A program made the translations under genes and the position numbers. 64,000 bases of DNA from Bacillus_AB infantis_B (GTDB lineage: Bacteria > Bacillota > Bacilli > Bacillales > Cytobacillaceae): the NCBI RefSeq assembly GCF_008180445.1, contig NZ_VTER01000010.1, positions 124,001 through 188,000 on the forward strand, given 5' to 3'. The notes beneath the pieces were generated by a model. It was not told the DNA's origin. It saw nothing but the letters and a program-made list of their open reading frames with translations, and ran no database searches. This document shows positions 31,571 through 39,212 of this stretch, one piece after another. Numbering within the stretch: the stretch's first letter is position 1; each line of letters begins with the position of its first letter.

Positions 31571-31649
31571 GAGCCGAGGGGCCAGACCCCCTGGCTCTTT
31601 TTGAGATTGAGCCAGGGGGTCTGTCCCCCCGGCCCATCCCCCCGGCCCC
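31571..31649 (+). repeat. Palindromic repeat, copy 16 with duplicated distal arm
   Basis: GAGCCGAGGGGCCAGACCCC... TTTTTGAGATTGAG... GGGGGTCTGTCCCCCCGGCCC plus an extra CCCCCCGGCCCC. It lies at the 3' end of the glutamine synthetase gene and probably terminates it. Confidence 0.85.
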
Positions 31650-31654
31650 ACATC

Positions 31655-33001
31655 TCAAAACTTCATCTGATACTTCTTAAGCTCCCAGTCGTGCACTGTG
31701 TTGCGGTATTCACTCCATTCGGCTCTTTTTAGAGAGATGAACTTCCGGAATATGTGGTTGCCGAGAATTTTTCTTGCGAGAGGGCTGTCTGCCAGCAGAT
31801 CGAGTGCTGTTTCCAGATTGTCCGGTAAATGGCTGATCCGGAGCAATTCTCTTTTGGTTTCAGGCATGCTGTATATGTCTTCATTAATGGGCTCTGCAGG
31901 TCTTTGCTTTAATCGGATTCCTTCCAGCCCTGCTTCTGCAATCACCGAGTAAGCCAGGTAAGGGTTTGCACATGGATCATGATGGCGTGCTTCCACTCTG
32001 GTTGCGGCTTCCCGTGATGAGGGAATTCTGATCAGGGTCGACCGGTTGCATGTGGACCAGGCCATATAGCAAGGCGCTTCAAACCCCGGGACAAGCCTCT
32101 TGTAGGAATTGACTGTCGGATTGGTTATGGCTGTAAGAGACGCAATGTTTTTCATCAGGCCGTTTATAAAATAATAAGTATCTTCCGAGAGTCCGTTTGG
32201 ATCATTTTCGTTAAAAAATGCATTCTGCCCGTCTTTGAACAGTGAAATATTCACATGCATGCCGGAACCGTTCAATCCCTGGACCGGCTTCGGCATGAAG
32301 GAGGCGTGCAGGTTGAAGTTTTTGGCGATATTTTTCACGACCCATTTATAGGTGGTGGCATTGTCGGCTGATGCCAGGGCATCCATGAACTTAAAGTTAA
32401 TTTCATGCTGGCCCATTGCGACCTCATGGTGGGAGGCCTCAATCTTGAATCCCATGGCCTTCAGGGTCCGGTAGATTTCCAGGCGGACTTTTTCACCCAG
32501 GTCATGGGCCGGTTCGAAATATCCTCCGCTATCCTGCGGTACTGTCGTAGGATTGCCACTCTCATCCATCGCAAATAAAAAGAATTCCAGTTCCGGACCG
32601 ATGCTGATTGAATAACCATAGCTTGCCGCTTTCTCGACCGTCCTCTTCAGCACATTGCGGGGGTCATCCTCAAATGGGGTGCCATCAGGATTGGCCACGC
32701 TGCACAAAAGCCTGGCTTCACTATATCCTTCTTCTATCGACCATGGAATGACGGAAAAAGTGTTTATGTCCGGCTTAAGGTATAAGTCTGATTGGTTGAT
32801 AGGGCTGAAACCTTGTATGGAGGAGCCATCGAACATGATTTTCCCCTCTAAGGCATCGTCCAGCTGATCAAAGGTAATGGTCACATGCTTAAGGACTCCT
32901 TCTAAATCAACGAATTGAAGATGGAGAATTTCTATTTGATATTTATTCTGGGCTTCTTTTATTTTAATATAATTTTTGTTTTGCTCTGATACCTGAGTCA
33001 T
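31655..33001 (-). CDS. glnA: Glutamine synthetase type I, divergent GlnA paralogue
   Basis: A 448-residue GSI enzyme (ATP + glutamate + ammonia to glutamine). Family elements: MFDGSSIQGF, GPELEFFLF, EASHHEVAMGQHEINFK, NGSGMHVNISLF, NPTVNSYKRLVPGFEAPCYMAW and the late RVEARHHDPCANPYLA. It differs from housekeeping Bacillus GlnA at regulatory positions: the loop holding Arg62 (GFVRIEESD there) reads GFSPINQSD, so the feedback-inhibition arginine is lost. There is no GlnR gene beside it. Two c-di-AMP-class aptamers and a terminator precede it. ATG 33001 is preferred over GTG 33007 for spacing to AAGGGGA. Confidence 0.9.
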   Translation of the reverse strand: MTQVSEQNKNYIKIKEAQNKYQIEILHLQFVDLEGVLKHVTITFDQLDDALEGKIMFDGSSIQGFSPINQSDLYLKPDINTFSVIPWSIEEGYSEARLLCSVANPDGTPFEDDPRNVLKRTVEKAASYGYSISIGPELEFFLFAMDESGNPTTVPQDSGGYFEPAHDLGEKVRLEIYRTLKAMGFKIEASHHEVAMGQHEINFKFMDALASADNATTYKWVVKNIAKNFNLHASFMPKPVQGLNGSGMHVNISLFKDGQNAFFNENDPNGLSEDTYYFINGLMKNIASLTAITNPTVNSYKRLVPGFEAPCYMAWSTCNRSTLIRIPSSREAATRVEARHHDPCANPYLAYSVIAEAGLEGIRLKQRPAEPINEDIYSMPETKRELLRISHLPDNLETALDLLADSPLARKILGNHIFRKFISLKRAEWSEYRNTVHDWELKKYQMKF

Positions 33002-33026
33002 CGGCACGATCCCCTTTTACTAAAAT

Positions 33027-33059
33027 TAAAAAAGCTGCGGAGAGTATTCTCCGCAGCTT
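33027..33059 (-). terminator. Intrinsic terminator of the c-di-AMP leader of glutamine synthetase
   Basis: AAGCTGCGGAGA (plus 33032-33043) and TCTCCGCAGCTT (33048-33059) are perfect 12-bp arms around a 4-nt loop; on the minus strand the hairpin runs into T-rich sequence 20-odd bases before the start codon. Confidence 0.92.
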
Positions 33060-33112
33060 AGGCACAGGTAAACAAACGTGTGCTTATATGGCAACGATCA
33101 CTCTCTTAAACA

Positions 33113-33232
33113 ACGCTTACGGAGTTAGCTGTCGGATTAGGAAGGTAAGAGTCTCCCTGCCATTCATGGCTTCACCCCAAGACTGCAGTCTGCAGTCAAA
33201 AGTTGGTTCCCCCGCTCAATAAGATTCAGCGT
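33113..33232 (-). ncRNA. c-di-AMP (ydaO-class) riboswitch aptamer, proximal of two
   Basis: Minus-strand hallmarks of the ydaO/yuaA motif: GCTGAATCT entry, GAGCGGGGGAACC, TTGGGGTGAAGCC, a GGCAGGGAGACTC arm and the invariant CCGACAGCTAACTCCG followed by TAAGCG. It is followed by the terminator at 33027-33059. Confidence 0.9.
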
Positions 33233-33287
33233 TTCAGTGCTATTTAATTGTAATCAGGCTGGATGGATATCGCTCCTCTCTCCTGCA

Positions 33288-33405
33288 ACGCTTACGAAGT
33301 TAGCTGACGGGTTCGGAAGGCAGAAGTCCCCCGGCCTTTCGGCTTCACCCCATAATTATTCTGGAATAATCAGTTGGGTCCTCCGTTCTGTATGGATTCA
33401 GCGGA
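33288..33405 (-). ncRNA. c-di-AMP (ydaO-class) riboswitch aptamer, distal of two
   Basis: A second, independent ydaO-type aptamer about 55 bases upstream of the first: CGCTGAATCC, ACGGAGGACCC (A to C in the usual GGAACC), ATGGGGTGAAGCC, and ACCCGTCAGCTAACTTCG with TAAGCG. No terminator lies between the two aptamers, so both feed one platform. Confidence 0.88.
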
Positions 33406-33543
33406 TCAGGTCAGAATTAGGATTTATGATACTCTCCACTAGCATAAAGGAAAAACCCGGAAAATAAGAAATTAGGATTAATTTTCTTTAGAAAAATTCA
33501 CTTTTCTCGAAAATGCTCTCTTTTTTAAAGAAATACAACTTTT

Positions 33544-33909
33544 TTACTCAAGGCATTTTTCCAGGTTTCTATCGAGCACAAACACTTCCATGCGTTCTCC
33601 CATTTTGGTGCTGATGTCACTGTGGCTTGAAAGGACTTTGCATTTGGTATGTTTTTCGACTATCTCCTCAATGTTCGTGCTGTACATTTCTCTTAGAACC
33701 TGCCGCATCTTTTTGACAAGCTGCCTGCCGGTTTCATGTTCAACCAGGTGCTTTTCTTCCACAGTCAGGACACCTTTGAATCTGGCAATGACCATATCCT
33801 CCACAATATAAGTCCTGGTCTCCTGCGGCCCGCGGCCGATCAGCTCCCTTTGCAGCTTGATGAATGCTTCACTTAATTCAGCCTCTAATCGTCGTTTAGA
33901 AGATTGCAA
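33544..33909 (-). CDS. DUF2294 family protein
   Basis: A 121-residue soluble protein. The block RELIGRGPQETRTYIVEDMVIARFKGVLTVEE (about 20-52) is characteristic of DUF2294, and ETGRQLVKKMRQVLREM follows. In Bacillus such proteins have been loosely linked to sodium/ion handling; no activity is known. It lies between the two c-di-AMP-controlled units, transcribed towards glutamine synthetase, with no clear terminator before the tandem aptamers, so read-through into that leader is possible. Confidence 0.75.
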   Translation of the reverse strand: MQSSKRRLEAELSEAFIKLQRELIGRGPQETRTYIVEDMVIARFKGVLTVEEKHLVEHETGRQLVKKMRQVLREMYSTNIEEIVEKHTKCKVLSSHSDISTKMGERMEVFVLDRNLEKCLE

Positions 33910-34164
33910 TTCCAGTTCCTCCCTGAGATTTTCAAAGTTATAGCGAATTTCAAGGTTTATGTTAGTGAGAGGCGCTTATAAAGTCAATAAAAATATGAGT
34001 TTCAAAAAACATCGAAAAACAGCTAATTAGTCAGCATTTAAGAGAAAAACTAAAGAAAGATCCGCAATATCAAAAAAAACAGCCAAATATGGCATTTTTT
34101 TAAGATTTACATTTTCCTTGAGCAGGAGTACGATAGCTTTCGTAAACAGCAATCAAACAACTCA
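33910..34164. other. Divergent promoter region between DUF2294 and the kdp leader
   Basis: AT-rich, non-coding. A small hairpin TACGA/TCGTA near 34129-34144 lies just before the kdp aptamer. Promoters must lie here but I see no clean -35/-10 pair. Confidence 0.4.
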
Positions 34165-34292
34165 ATATACGGCCTAGTCTCGGAAACGAGAACGGAGGAA
34201 CCAATCAACTGGGGTTAATTCTGCCATTGCAGAAGGGATGAGATTCAAACTCTTTCGCCATCCTACCCGTCAGCTAACTTCGTCGGCTAAAG
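34165..34292 (+). ncRNA. c-di-AMP (ydaO-class) riboswitch of the kdp operon
   Basis: Plus-strand hallmarks: ACGGAGGAACC, CTGGGGTTAATTCTGCCATTG, GCAGAAGGGATGAG, and CCCGTCAGCTAACTTCG. It is followed directly by a terminator hairpin and then by kdp genes, matching the known OFF control of potassium uptake by c-di-AMP. Confidence 0.92.
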
Positions 34293-34294
34293 CG

Positions 34295-34335
34295 AAGGAG
34301 GTCATAAAGACCGCCTTTTCAGGGGGCCTTTTTTG
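34295..34335 (+). terminator. Terminator of the kdp leader
   Basis: AAGGAGGTC (34295-34303) pairs with GACCGCCTT (34309-34317), one mismatch, followed by TTTT and then a second T-run at 34330-34334. Confidence 0.8.
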
Positions 34336-34365
34336 TTGTGCCAAACAGCGAACGAGGCAGCTTGA

Positions 34366-34623
34366 GTGATAAGAAGGTCTTTTTATTATGCCTATCTTGA
34401 AAAAGTGAACATGGAAGACAGAACACATAGAGGGCTGCTGCCAGCCGGCTGGGTGTTAAGTAGACCAATGGATGCTTTTTCTCCAAATGAACAAGAGAAT
34501 TTTCTATGCAGTTTTTTGCATCTGAACAAAGATGCTGATGATCTGCGCTCTTGGATTCATATTGGGGGAGAAGTAATCATTGGTCTCTTTTTGTTTTCAA
34601 TCATTGGGTTTTATTTCCAATAA
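34366..34623 (+). CDS. Small protein in kdp leader, C-terminal membrane segment
   Basis: An 85-residue frame between the riboswitch and the kdp genes. GTG start with GAGG eight bases upstream; an alternative start is the ATG at 34411. The first 60 residues are soluble (including DRTHRGLLPAGWVLSRPMDAF) and the last 20 hydrophobic (GGEVIIGLFLFSIIGFYFQ), suggesting a tail-anchored protein. I do not recognise it. Its position behind the c-di-AMP switch suggests a role in potassium homeostasis, which is inference. Confidence 0.55.
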   Translation: MIRRSFYYAYLEKVNMEDRTHRGLLPAGWVLSRPMDAFSPNEQENFLCSFLHLNKDADDLRSWIHIGGEVIIGLFLFSIIGFYFQ

Positions 34624-34725
34624 AAAACTGGGAACAGACGCTTTCATGATTTCCAGGCATAATAATGCTTTTTGATCTCTGGGCACGAGTAAATGAGGGC
34701 TTTCAAAAAAAGGAGGGAGGTAACC

Positions 34726-35130
34726 ATGTTGACTTTGCCTCAGACAGAGGATGCCATACTTGTCTGCATTCCAAATGAGGAAGTGCTTCAGCGGATTCAA
34801 AGCCATTTGAGCGATTCGCATTCATGCTGCCTTGCTTCATCTGATCCTCAAGTGATCAGGATTTTAAAAAGCGGGGGGCATCAGCGTGTAATTGAGTTCG
34901 GCCCTAAAGATGAGTACTTGATTCTCCGGGGCCGGTTCCGGAAGGTGATTGTCTTTGAAAGTGAGATTGCAGAAACTTGCACCTTGCTGAAGGTCATCAG
35001 GAACAGCACTTGTGCACCCATCATTGTCGCTGCAACTGTTCATGGCTACCCGATGCGCCTTTATTGCGCATATGGAGCAAAATATGTGGTGTATTCGAAA
35101 AGCAATAATATTTCATGTCTCTTAAGCTAG
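34726..35130 (+). CDS. Receiver-like soluble protein preceding kdpF
   Basis: A 134-residue protein; GGAGGGAGG upstream fixes the ATG at 34726. The pattern of alternating strands and helices (AILVCIPNEEVLQRIQSHL, KVIVFESEIAETCTLLKVI, APIIVAATVHGYPM, AYGAKYVVYSKS) looks like a degenerate CheY-like receiver or small Rossmann domain. The phospho-acceptor Asp is replaced (strand reads VIVFESE), and the late GAKYVVYSK mimics the GAxxYxxKP end of receivers. It may be a nonphosphorylated relative of KdpE without its DNA-binding domain. Only the position and fold pattern support this. Confidence 0.6.
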   Translation: MLTLPQTEDAILVCIPNEEVLQRIQSHLSDSHSCCLASSDPQVIRILKSGGHQRVIEFGPKDEYLILRGRFRKVIVFESEIAETCTLLKVIRNSTCAPIIVAATVHGYPMRLYCAYGAKYVVYSKSNNISCLLS

Positions 35131-35149
35131 AACTCAGGAGGTTATCACA

Positions 35150-35257
35150 ATGTTAGATATGATCATGGTCAGCCTGTTCATCATCCTGCCGGCATCAATG
35201 CTTGGACTTGCCAGCTGGTCCGCCGGTGCCGCAGAGCAAGGAAGTGAAAATGAATAA
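35150..35257 (+). CDS. Small membrane peptide overlapping kdpF (35 aa)
   Basis: CAGGAGG is followed by an ATG at 35150. The 35-residue product has one hydrophobic segment (MIMVSLFIILPASMLGLASW) and an acidic tail ending EQGSENE. Its TAA overlaps the ATG of kdpF (TAATG), which implies translational coupling. It is too short for usual gene finders. By position it could be an extra small subunit of the Kdp complex; no homologue known to me. Confidence 0.6.
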   Translation: MLDMIMVSLFIILPASMLGLASWSAGAAEQGSENE

Positions 35258-35334
35258 TGATTCTGCTGCTTGGCATTACGGCGTTTACCATATTGTACTT
35301 ATTCTATGTATTGCTTAATCCGGAGAAATTTTAA
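35257..35334 (+). CDS. kdpF: KdpF, small stabilising subunit of the K+-transporting ATPase
   Basis: A 25-residue single-pass peptide reading MILLLGITAFTILYLF with the family ending YVLLNPEKF. KdpF packs between KdpA and KdpB and stabilises the complex. The ATG overlaps the preceding stop by one base. It lies 20 bases before kdpA, as in other kdpFABC operons. Confidence 0.85.
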   Translation: MILLLGITAFTILYLFYVLLNPEKF

Positions 35335-35354
35335 CTACTTGGGGGTAAAAAAAG

Positions 35355-37028
35355 GTGATTACGACGATTCTTTCAATCATTGTCACTATGGCGGCGGTGA
35401 TTCTGATAGCAAAGCCTGCCGGCATCTATCTGGCAAAGGCATTTGATTATAGCCAAACAGGGCTGGATAGAGTGTTCGGCCCGATCGAAAACATTCTCTT
35501 TAAAATCAGCGGCATCAAAAAGATCAATCAAAGCTGGAAGCAGTATGCAATAACTCTTGTACTAACTAACGGATTTATGATTCTCCTAGTCTATATGGTT
35601 TTCCGTTTGCAGGGCATCCTGCCTTTGAATCCGAGCGGGAATCCTGGCATGGATCCAACTTTAGCTTTTAATACAGCCATCAGCTTTATGACCAACACCA
35701 ATCTGCAGCATTACAGCGGAGAGTCGGGACTATCTTATCTCGGGCAGATGATTGGGATTCTGTTCATGATGTTTGCGGCGCCGGGAACGGCTTTGGCAGC
35801 TGCCATCGCATTTGTCAGGGCACTGTCCGGAAAAGAAATCGGAAATTTCTTTGTGGATTTATTCAGAGCGATTACGCGTGTTTTGATGCCAATCGCCATT
35901 GTGTCAGGGCTGATTTTGGTTGCATTGGGAGTTCCGCAGACTTTGGAGCCTTCTGTGACTGTCACTACGATTGAGGGGACTGCCCAGGATATCGCACGCG
36001 GACCTGTCGGGACATTTTTATCCATCAAAGAACTGGGCAATAATGGCGGCGGTTTTTTTGGAGTCAATTCAGCTCATCCGTTTGAAAATCCGAATGCAAT
36101 CAGCAATATCATTCAAATATTGCTGATGCTGCTATTGCCAACTGCTTTGCCGTTTGCGTATGGAAAAATGCTCGGGAATGCCAAACAGGGACGTGTCTTG
36201 TTTGTATCCATGCTGATGGTCTTCACCGTATTCCTTGGCACGGCCCTGTTCTATGAATATCAGGGCAATCCGGCATTGAATGCACTGGGAATTGATACAG
36301 ATCAAGGCAGCATGGAAGGGAAGGAAGTCCGTTTCGGCACAGGCCAGTCCATCTTCTATGCGCTTGTCACAACAGCATCTGAAACAGGTGCCGTCAATAC
36401 CATGCACGATACGCTGACCCCCATTGGCGGAATGCTGGCCCTTTCCAATATGCTCCTGAATACAGTATTCGGCGGGGTTGGAGCGGGATTCATCAATGTA
36501 ATCATGTATGCCATGATCGCCGTATTCCTTTCAGGGCTGATGGTTGGCCGTACACCTGAATTCCTGGGCAAAAAAATAGAAGGGCGTGAAATGAAGCTCA
36601 TCGCCTTGACGATGCTGATGCATCCCCTTTTGATACTGGGTGCATCTGCAATTGCCTTGTATACACCGCTTGGCGCCGGAGCCATCTCAAACAGCGGCTT
36701 CCATGGAATCTCACAGGTTGTGTATGAATATACCTCTTCTGCTGCCAATAATGGATCCGGTTTTGAAGGGCTTGGGGATGCAACGCCATTCTGGAATATT
36801 TCAACAGGCATTGTTATGTATGCAGGAAGATTCTTTGGGCTTGTCACCATGCTGGCTGTCGCTGGTTCACTATCATCCAAGAAGGTTGTTCCCGAGACCA
36901 TCGGAACATTCCGTACAGATACCCCTCTTTTCGGAGTGATTCTGGTCGGGACTTTCTTTATTGTAGGTGCACTGACATTCTTCCCGGCACTTGTATTGGG
37001 GCCAGTCGCAGAATATCTGACATTGTAG
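35355..37028 (+). CDS. kdpA: KdpA, potassium-translocating subunit
   Basis: A 557-residue channel-like subunit of the high-affinity K+ pump, ten membrane segments. Selectivity-filter regions are recognisable: FMTNTNLQHYSGESGLS, the ELGNNGGGFFGVNSAHPFENP loop, TASETGAVNTMHDTLTPIGG and AANNGSGFEGL. GTG start behind GGGGG. It binds K+ from outside and passes it to KdpB. Operon order riboswitch, small genes, kdpF, kdpA, kdpB, kdpC. Confidence 0.96.
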   Translation: MITTILSIIVTMAAVILIAKPAGIYLAKAFDYSQTGLDRVFGPIENILFKISGIKKINQSWKQYAITLVLTNGFMILLVYMVFRLQGILPLNPSGNPGMDPTLAFNTAISFMTNTNLQHYSGESGLSYLGQMIGILFMMFAAPGTALAAAIAFVRALSGKEIGNFFVDLFRAITRVLMPIAIVSGLILVALGVPQTLEPSVTVTTIEGTAQDIARGPVGTFLSIKELGNNGGGFFGVNSAHPFENPNAISNIIQILLMLLLPTALPFAYGKMLGNAKQGRVLFVSMLMVFTVFLGTALFYEYQGNPALNALGIDTDQGSMEGKEVRFGTGQSIFYALVTTASETGAVNTMHDTLTPIGGMLALSNMLLNTVFGGVGAGFINVIMYAMIAVFLSGLMVGRTPEFLGKKIEGREMKLIALTMLMHPLLILGASAIALYTPLGAGAISNSGFHGISQVVYEYTSSAANNGSGFEGLGDATPFWNISTGIVMYAGRFFGLVTMLAVAGSLSSKKVVPETIGTFRTDTPLFGVILVGTFFIVGALTFFPALVLGPVAEYLTL

Positions 37029-37044
37029 GTGGGAGTGAATAATC

Positions 37045-39186
37045 ATGGCTAATCATGTGTTAAAAGAAGCAAATCAAGCTGCAGGGCTGCAGGGCAGAGA
37101 GAACAAAAAATCTCTTCAGCCCCATATCCCCAAGCAGCCTAATCATAAAGACAATAAGGATGAAAACAAAATGATGGATAAAGCGATGATGGTTCAGGCG
37201 CTTAAGGATTCTTTTACAAAGCTTGATCCGAGAAAAATGGTGAAGAATCCAATTATGTTCGTGGTAGAGATTGGTTTCATCATTACACTGATCTTATGCT
37301 TTGCGCCTGATGCCTTTGGCAGAAGCGAGGTTGAACCATGGTTCAATATCACCGTGGCACTGATCCTGCTGTTTACTGTGTTATTTGCGAATTTTGCTGA
37401 AGCACTGGCAGAAGGACGCGGTAAAGCGCAGGCTGATTCTTTGAAAAAATCGAAACAGGAAATTACAGCAAACCTCTTGCAAGCCAATGGAAAAACAGTA
37501 AAAACGGCTTCAACATCACTCAAGAAAGGCGACGTAGTCTTGGTCTCGCAGGGAGAAATGATTCCCGGCGACGGTGAAGTCATTGAAGGCCTGGCATCTG
37601 TAGATGAATCAGCCATCACGGGTGAGTCGGCTCCTGTCATCAAGGAAGCAGACGGCGATTTCAACTCTGTTACGGGTGGAACAAGGGTGGTCAGTGACCA
37701 GATTATGGTGAAAATCACCAGCAATCCTGGCGAGTCTTTCTTAGATCGGATGATTTCATTAGTAGAAGGAGCAGAACGCCAGAAGACGCCTAACGAAATT
37801 GCTTTGAACACTGTGCTCACAAGCTTGACGTTAATTTTCATGATTGTGGTTGTCACACTTCCATTTTTCACAGATTACCTTGGGTTTTCGCTTGAAATAC
37901 CTGTATTGATCTCACTTCTTGTCTGTCTGATCCCGACGACGATCGGGGGACTGCTGTCGGCAATCGGCATCGCAGGCATGGACCGTGTTACCCAGTTCAA
38001 CGTCCTTGCCATGTCAGGGAAAGCAGTTGAAGCTGCAGGAGACATAAATACGATTATCCTGGATAAGACAGGTACGATTACATTTGGGAACAGGATGGCG
38101 AGCAGTTTCATCCCTGTGGGAGATGCTTCTTTAGAAGAGCTCCACTACTGGACAGGGATCAGTTCCCTGCATGATGAAACACCTGAAGGGCGCTCGACCA
38201 TAGAATTGCTGAAGGAAAAGGGAAGCAAGCTTGATGCATCTGCTGCTGCAGGGGGCCAGGATATCGAGTTCAGGGCAGAGACGAGAATGAGCGGGATTGA
38301 TTTGAAGGATGGGCGCCAGGTGAGGAAGGGGGCAGTCGATTCAATCAAAAGCTGGGTGAAGGCACAGGGAGGAAAGATTCCTGCCGATCTGGATGAAGAA
38401 GTGAAGGAAATCGCCAGAGAAGGCGGTACACCTTTGGCCGTTGCGGTGGAAGGGAAAATTCTTGGGCTGATTTATCTGAAGGATACCGTAAAGCCCGGAA
38501 TGAAAGAACGCTTTGACCAGCTCCGCCAAATGGGCATCAAAACGATCATGGCAACAGGCGATAATCCGCTGACCGCTGCTACCATAGCGAAGGAAGCGGG
38601 CGTGGATGAGTTCATCGCTGAGTGTAAACCGGAAGATAAGATTGAAGTGATCAAGTATGAGCAATCCCAAGGGAAGCTAGTGGCCATGACAGGCGACGGC
38701 ACCAATGATGCACCTGCGCTGGCCCAGGCAGATGTTGGCCTTGCGATGAACAGCGGTACAACAGCTGCCAAAGAAGCCGCCAATATGGTGGATCTGGACT
38801 CTAACCCCACTAAAATCATTGAAGTGGTTTCCATAGGAAAGCAATTGCTTATGACCCGCGGAGCACTGACGACGTTCAGTATCGCTAATGATATCGCGAA
38901 ATATTTTGCGATCATCCCGGCCATGTTCATGCTGGCCATTCCGGAGATGTCAGCTTTGAACATCATGGGACTGTCAACGCCATTGTCTGCCATCCTTTCG
39001 GCCTTGATTTTCAATGCAGTCATCATTCCATTGCTGATTCCGCTTGCCATGAAAGGGGTCGCATACAAACCGATGAGCTCCAACAGCTTACTGAAACGAA
39101 ATTTAACCATATATGGACTGGGCGGTGTCCTTGTACCGTTCATTGGAATCAAACTGATTGATATGCTCGTCTCACTTTTTATCTAA
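37045..39186 (+). CDS. kdpB: KdpB, P-type ATPase subunit
   Basis: A 713-residue class IA P-type ATPase. Motifs: actuator TGES, phosphorylation site DKTGT with Asp340, nucleotide-domain ATGDN, and TGDGTNDAPALAQADVG hinge. Membrane segments occur at about 75-115, 255-305 and near the C-terminus. Compared with usual KdpB it has an N-terminal extension of about 40 hydrophilic residues rich in Asn, Lys and Gln (NKKSLQPHIPKQPNHKDNKD). A second Met at residues 43-44 would give the ordinary length but has no SD, so the extension seems real. Confidence 0.95.
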   Translation: MANHVLKEANQAAGLQGRENKKSLQPHIPKQPNHKDNKDENKMMDKAMMVQALKDSFTKLDPRKMVKNPIMFVVEIGFIITLILCFAPDAFGRSEVEPWFNITVALILLFTVLFANFAEALAEGRGKAQADSLKKSKQEITANLLQANGKTVKTASTSLKKGDVVLVSQGEMIPGDGEVIEGLASVDESAITGESAPVIKEADGDFNSVTGGTRVVSDQIMVKITSNPGESFLDRMISLVEGAERQKTPNEIALNTVLTSLTLIFMIVVVTLPFFTDYLGFSLEIPVLISLLVCLIPTTIGGLLSAIGIAGMDRVTQFNVLAMSGKAVEAAGDINTIILDKTGTITFGNRMASSFIPVGDASLEELHYWTGISSLHDETPEGRSTIELLKEKGSKLDASAAAGGQDIEFRAETRMSGIDLKDGRQVRKGAVDSIKSWVKAQGGKIPADLDEEVKEIAREGGTPLAVAVEGKILGLIYLKDTVKPGMKERFDQLRQMGIKTIMATGDNPLTAATIAKEAGVDEFIAECKPEDKIEVIKYEQSQGKLVAMTGDGTNDAPALAQADVGLAMNSGTTAAKEAANMVDLDSNPTKIIEVVSIGKQLLMTRGALTTFSIANDIAKYFAIIPAMFMLAIPEMSALNIMGLSTPLSAILSALIFNAVIIPLLIPLAMKGVAYKPMSSNSLLKRNLTIYGLGGVLVPFIGIKLIDMLVSLFI

Positions 39187-39212
39187 ATTTTAATGAAAGA
39201 AGGAAACTGCTG

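Noticed and set aside
33113..33405. T-box or glutamine riboswitch in front of glutamine synthetase
   Set aside because: No T-box AGGGTGGNACCGCG sequence and no glnA-RNA core; both units match the ydaO consensus instead.
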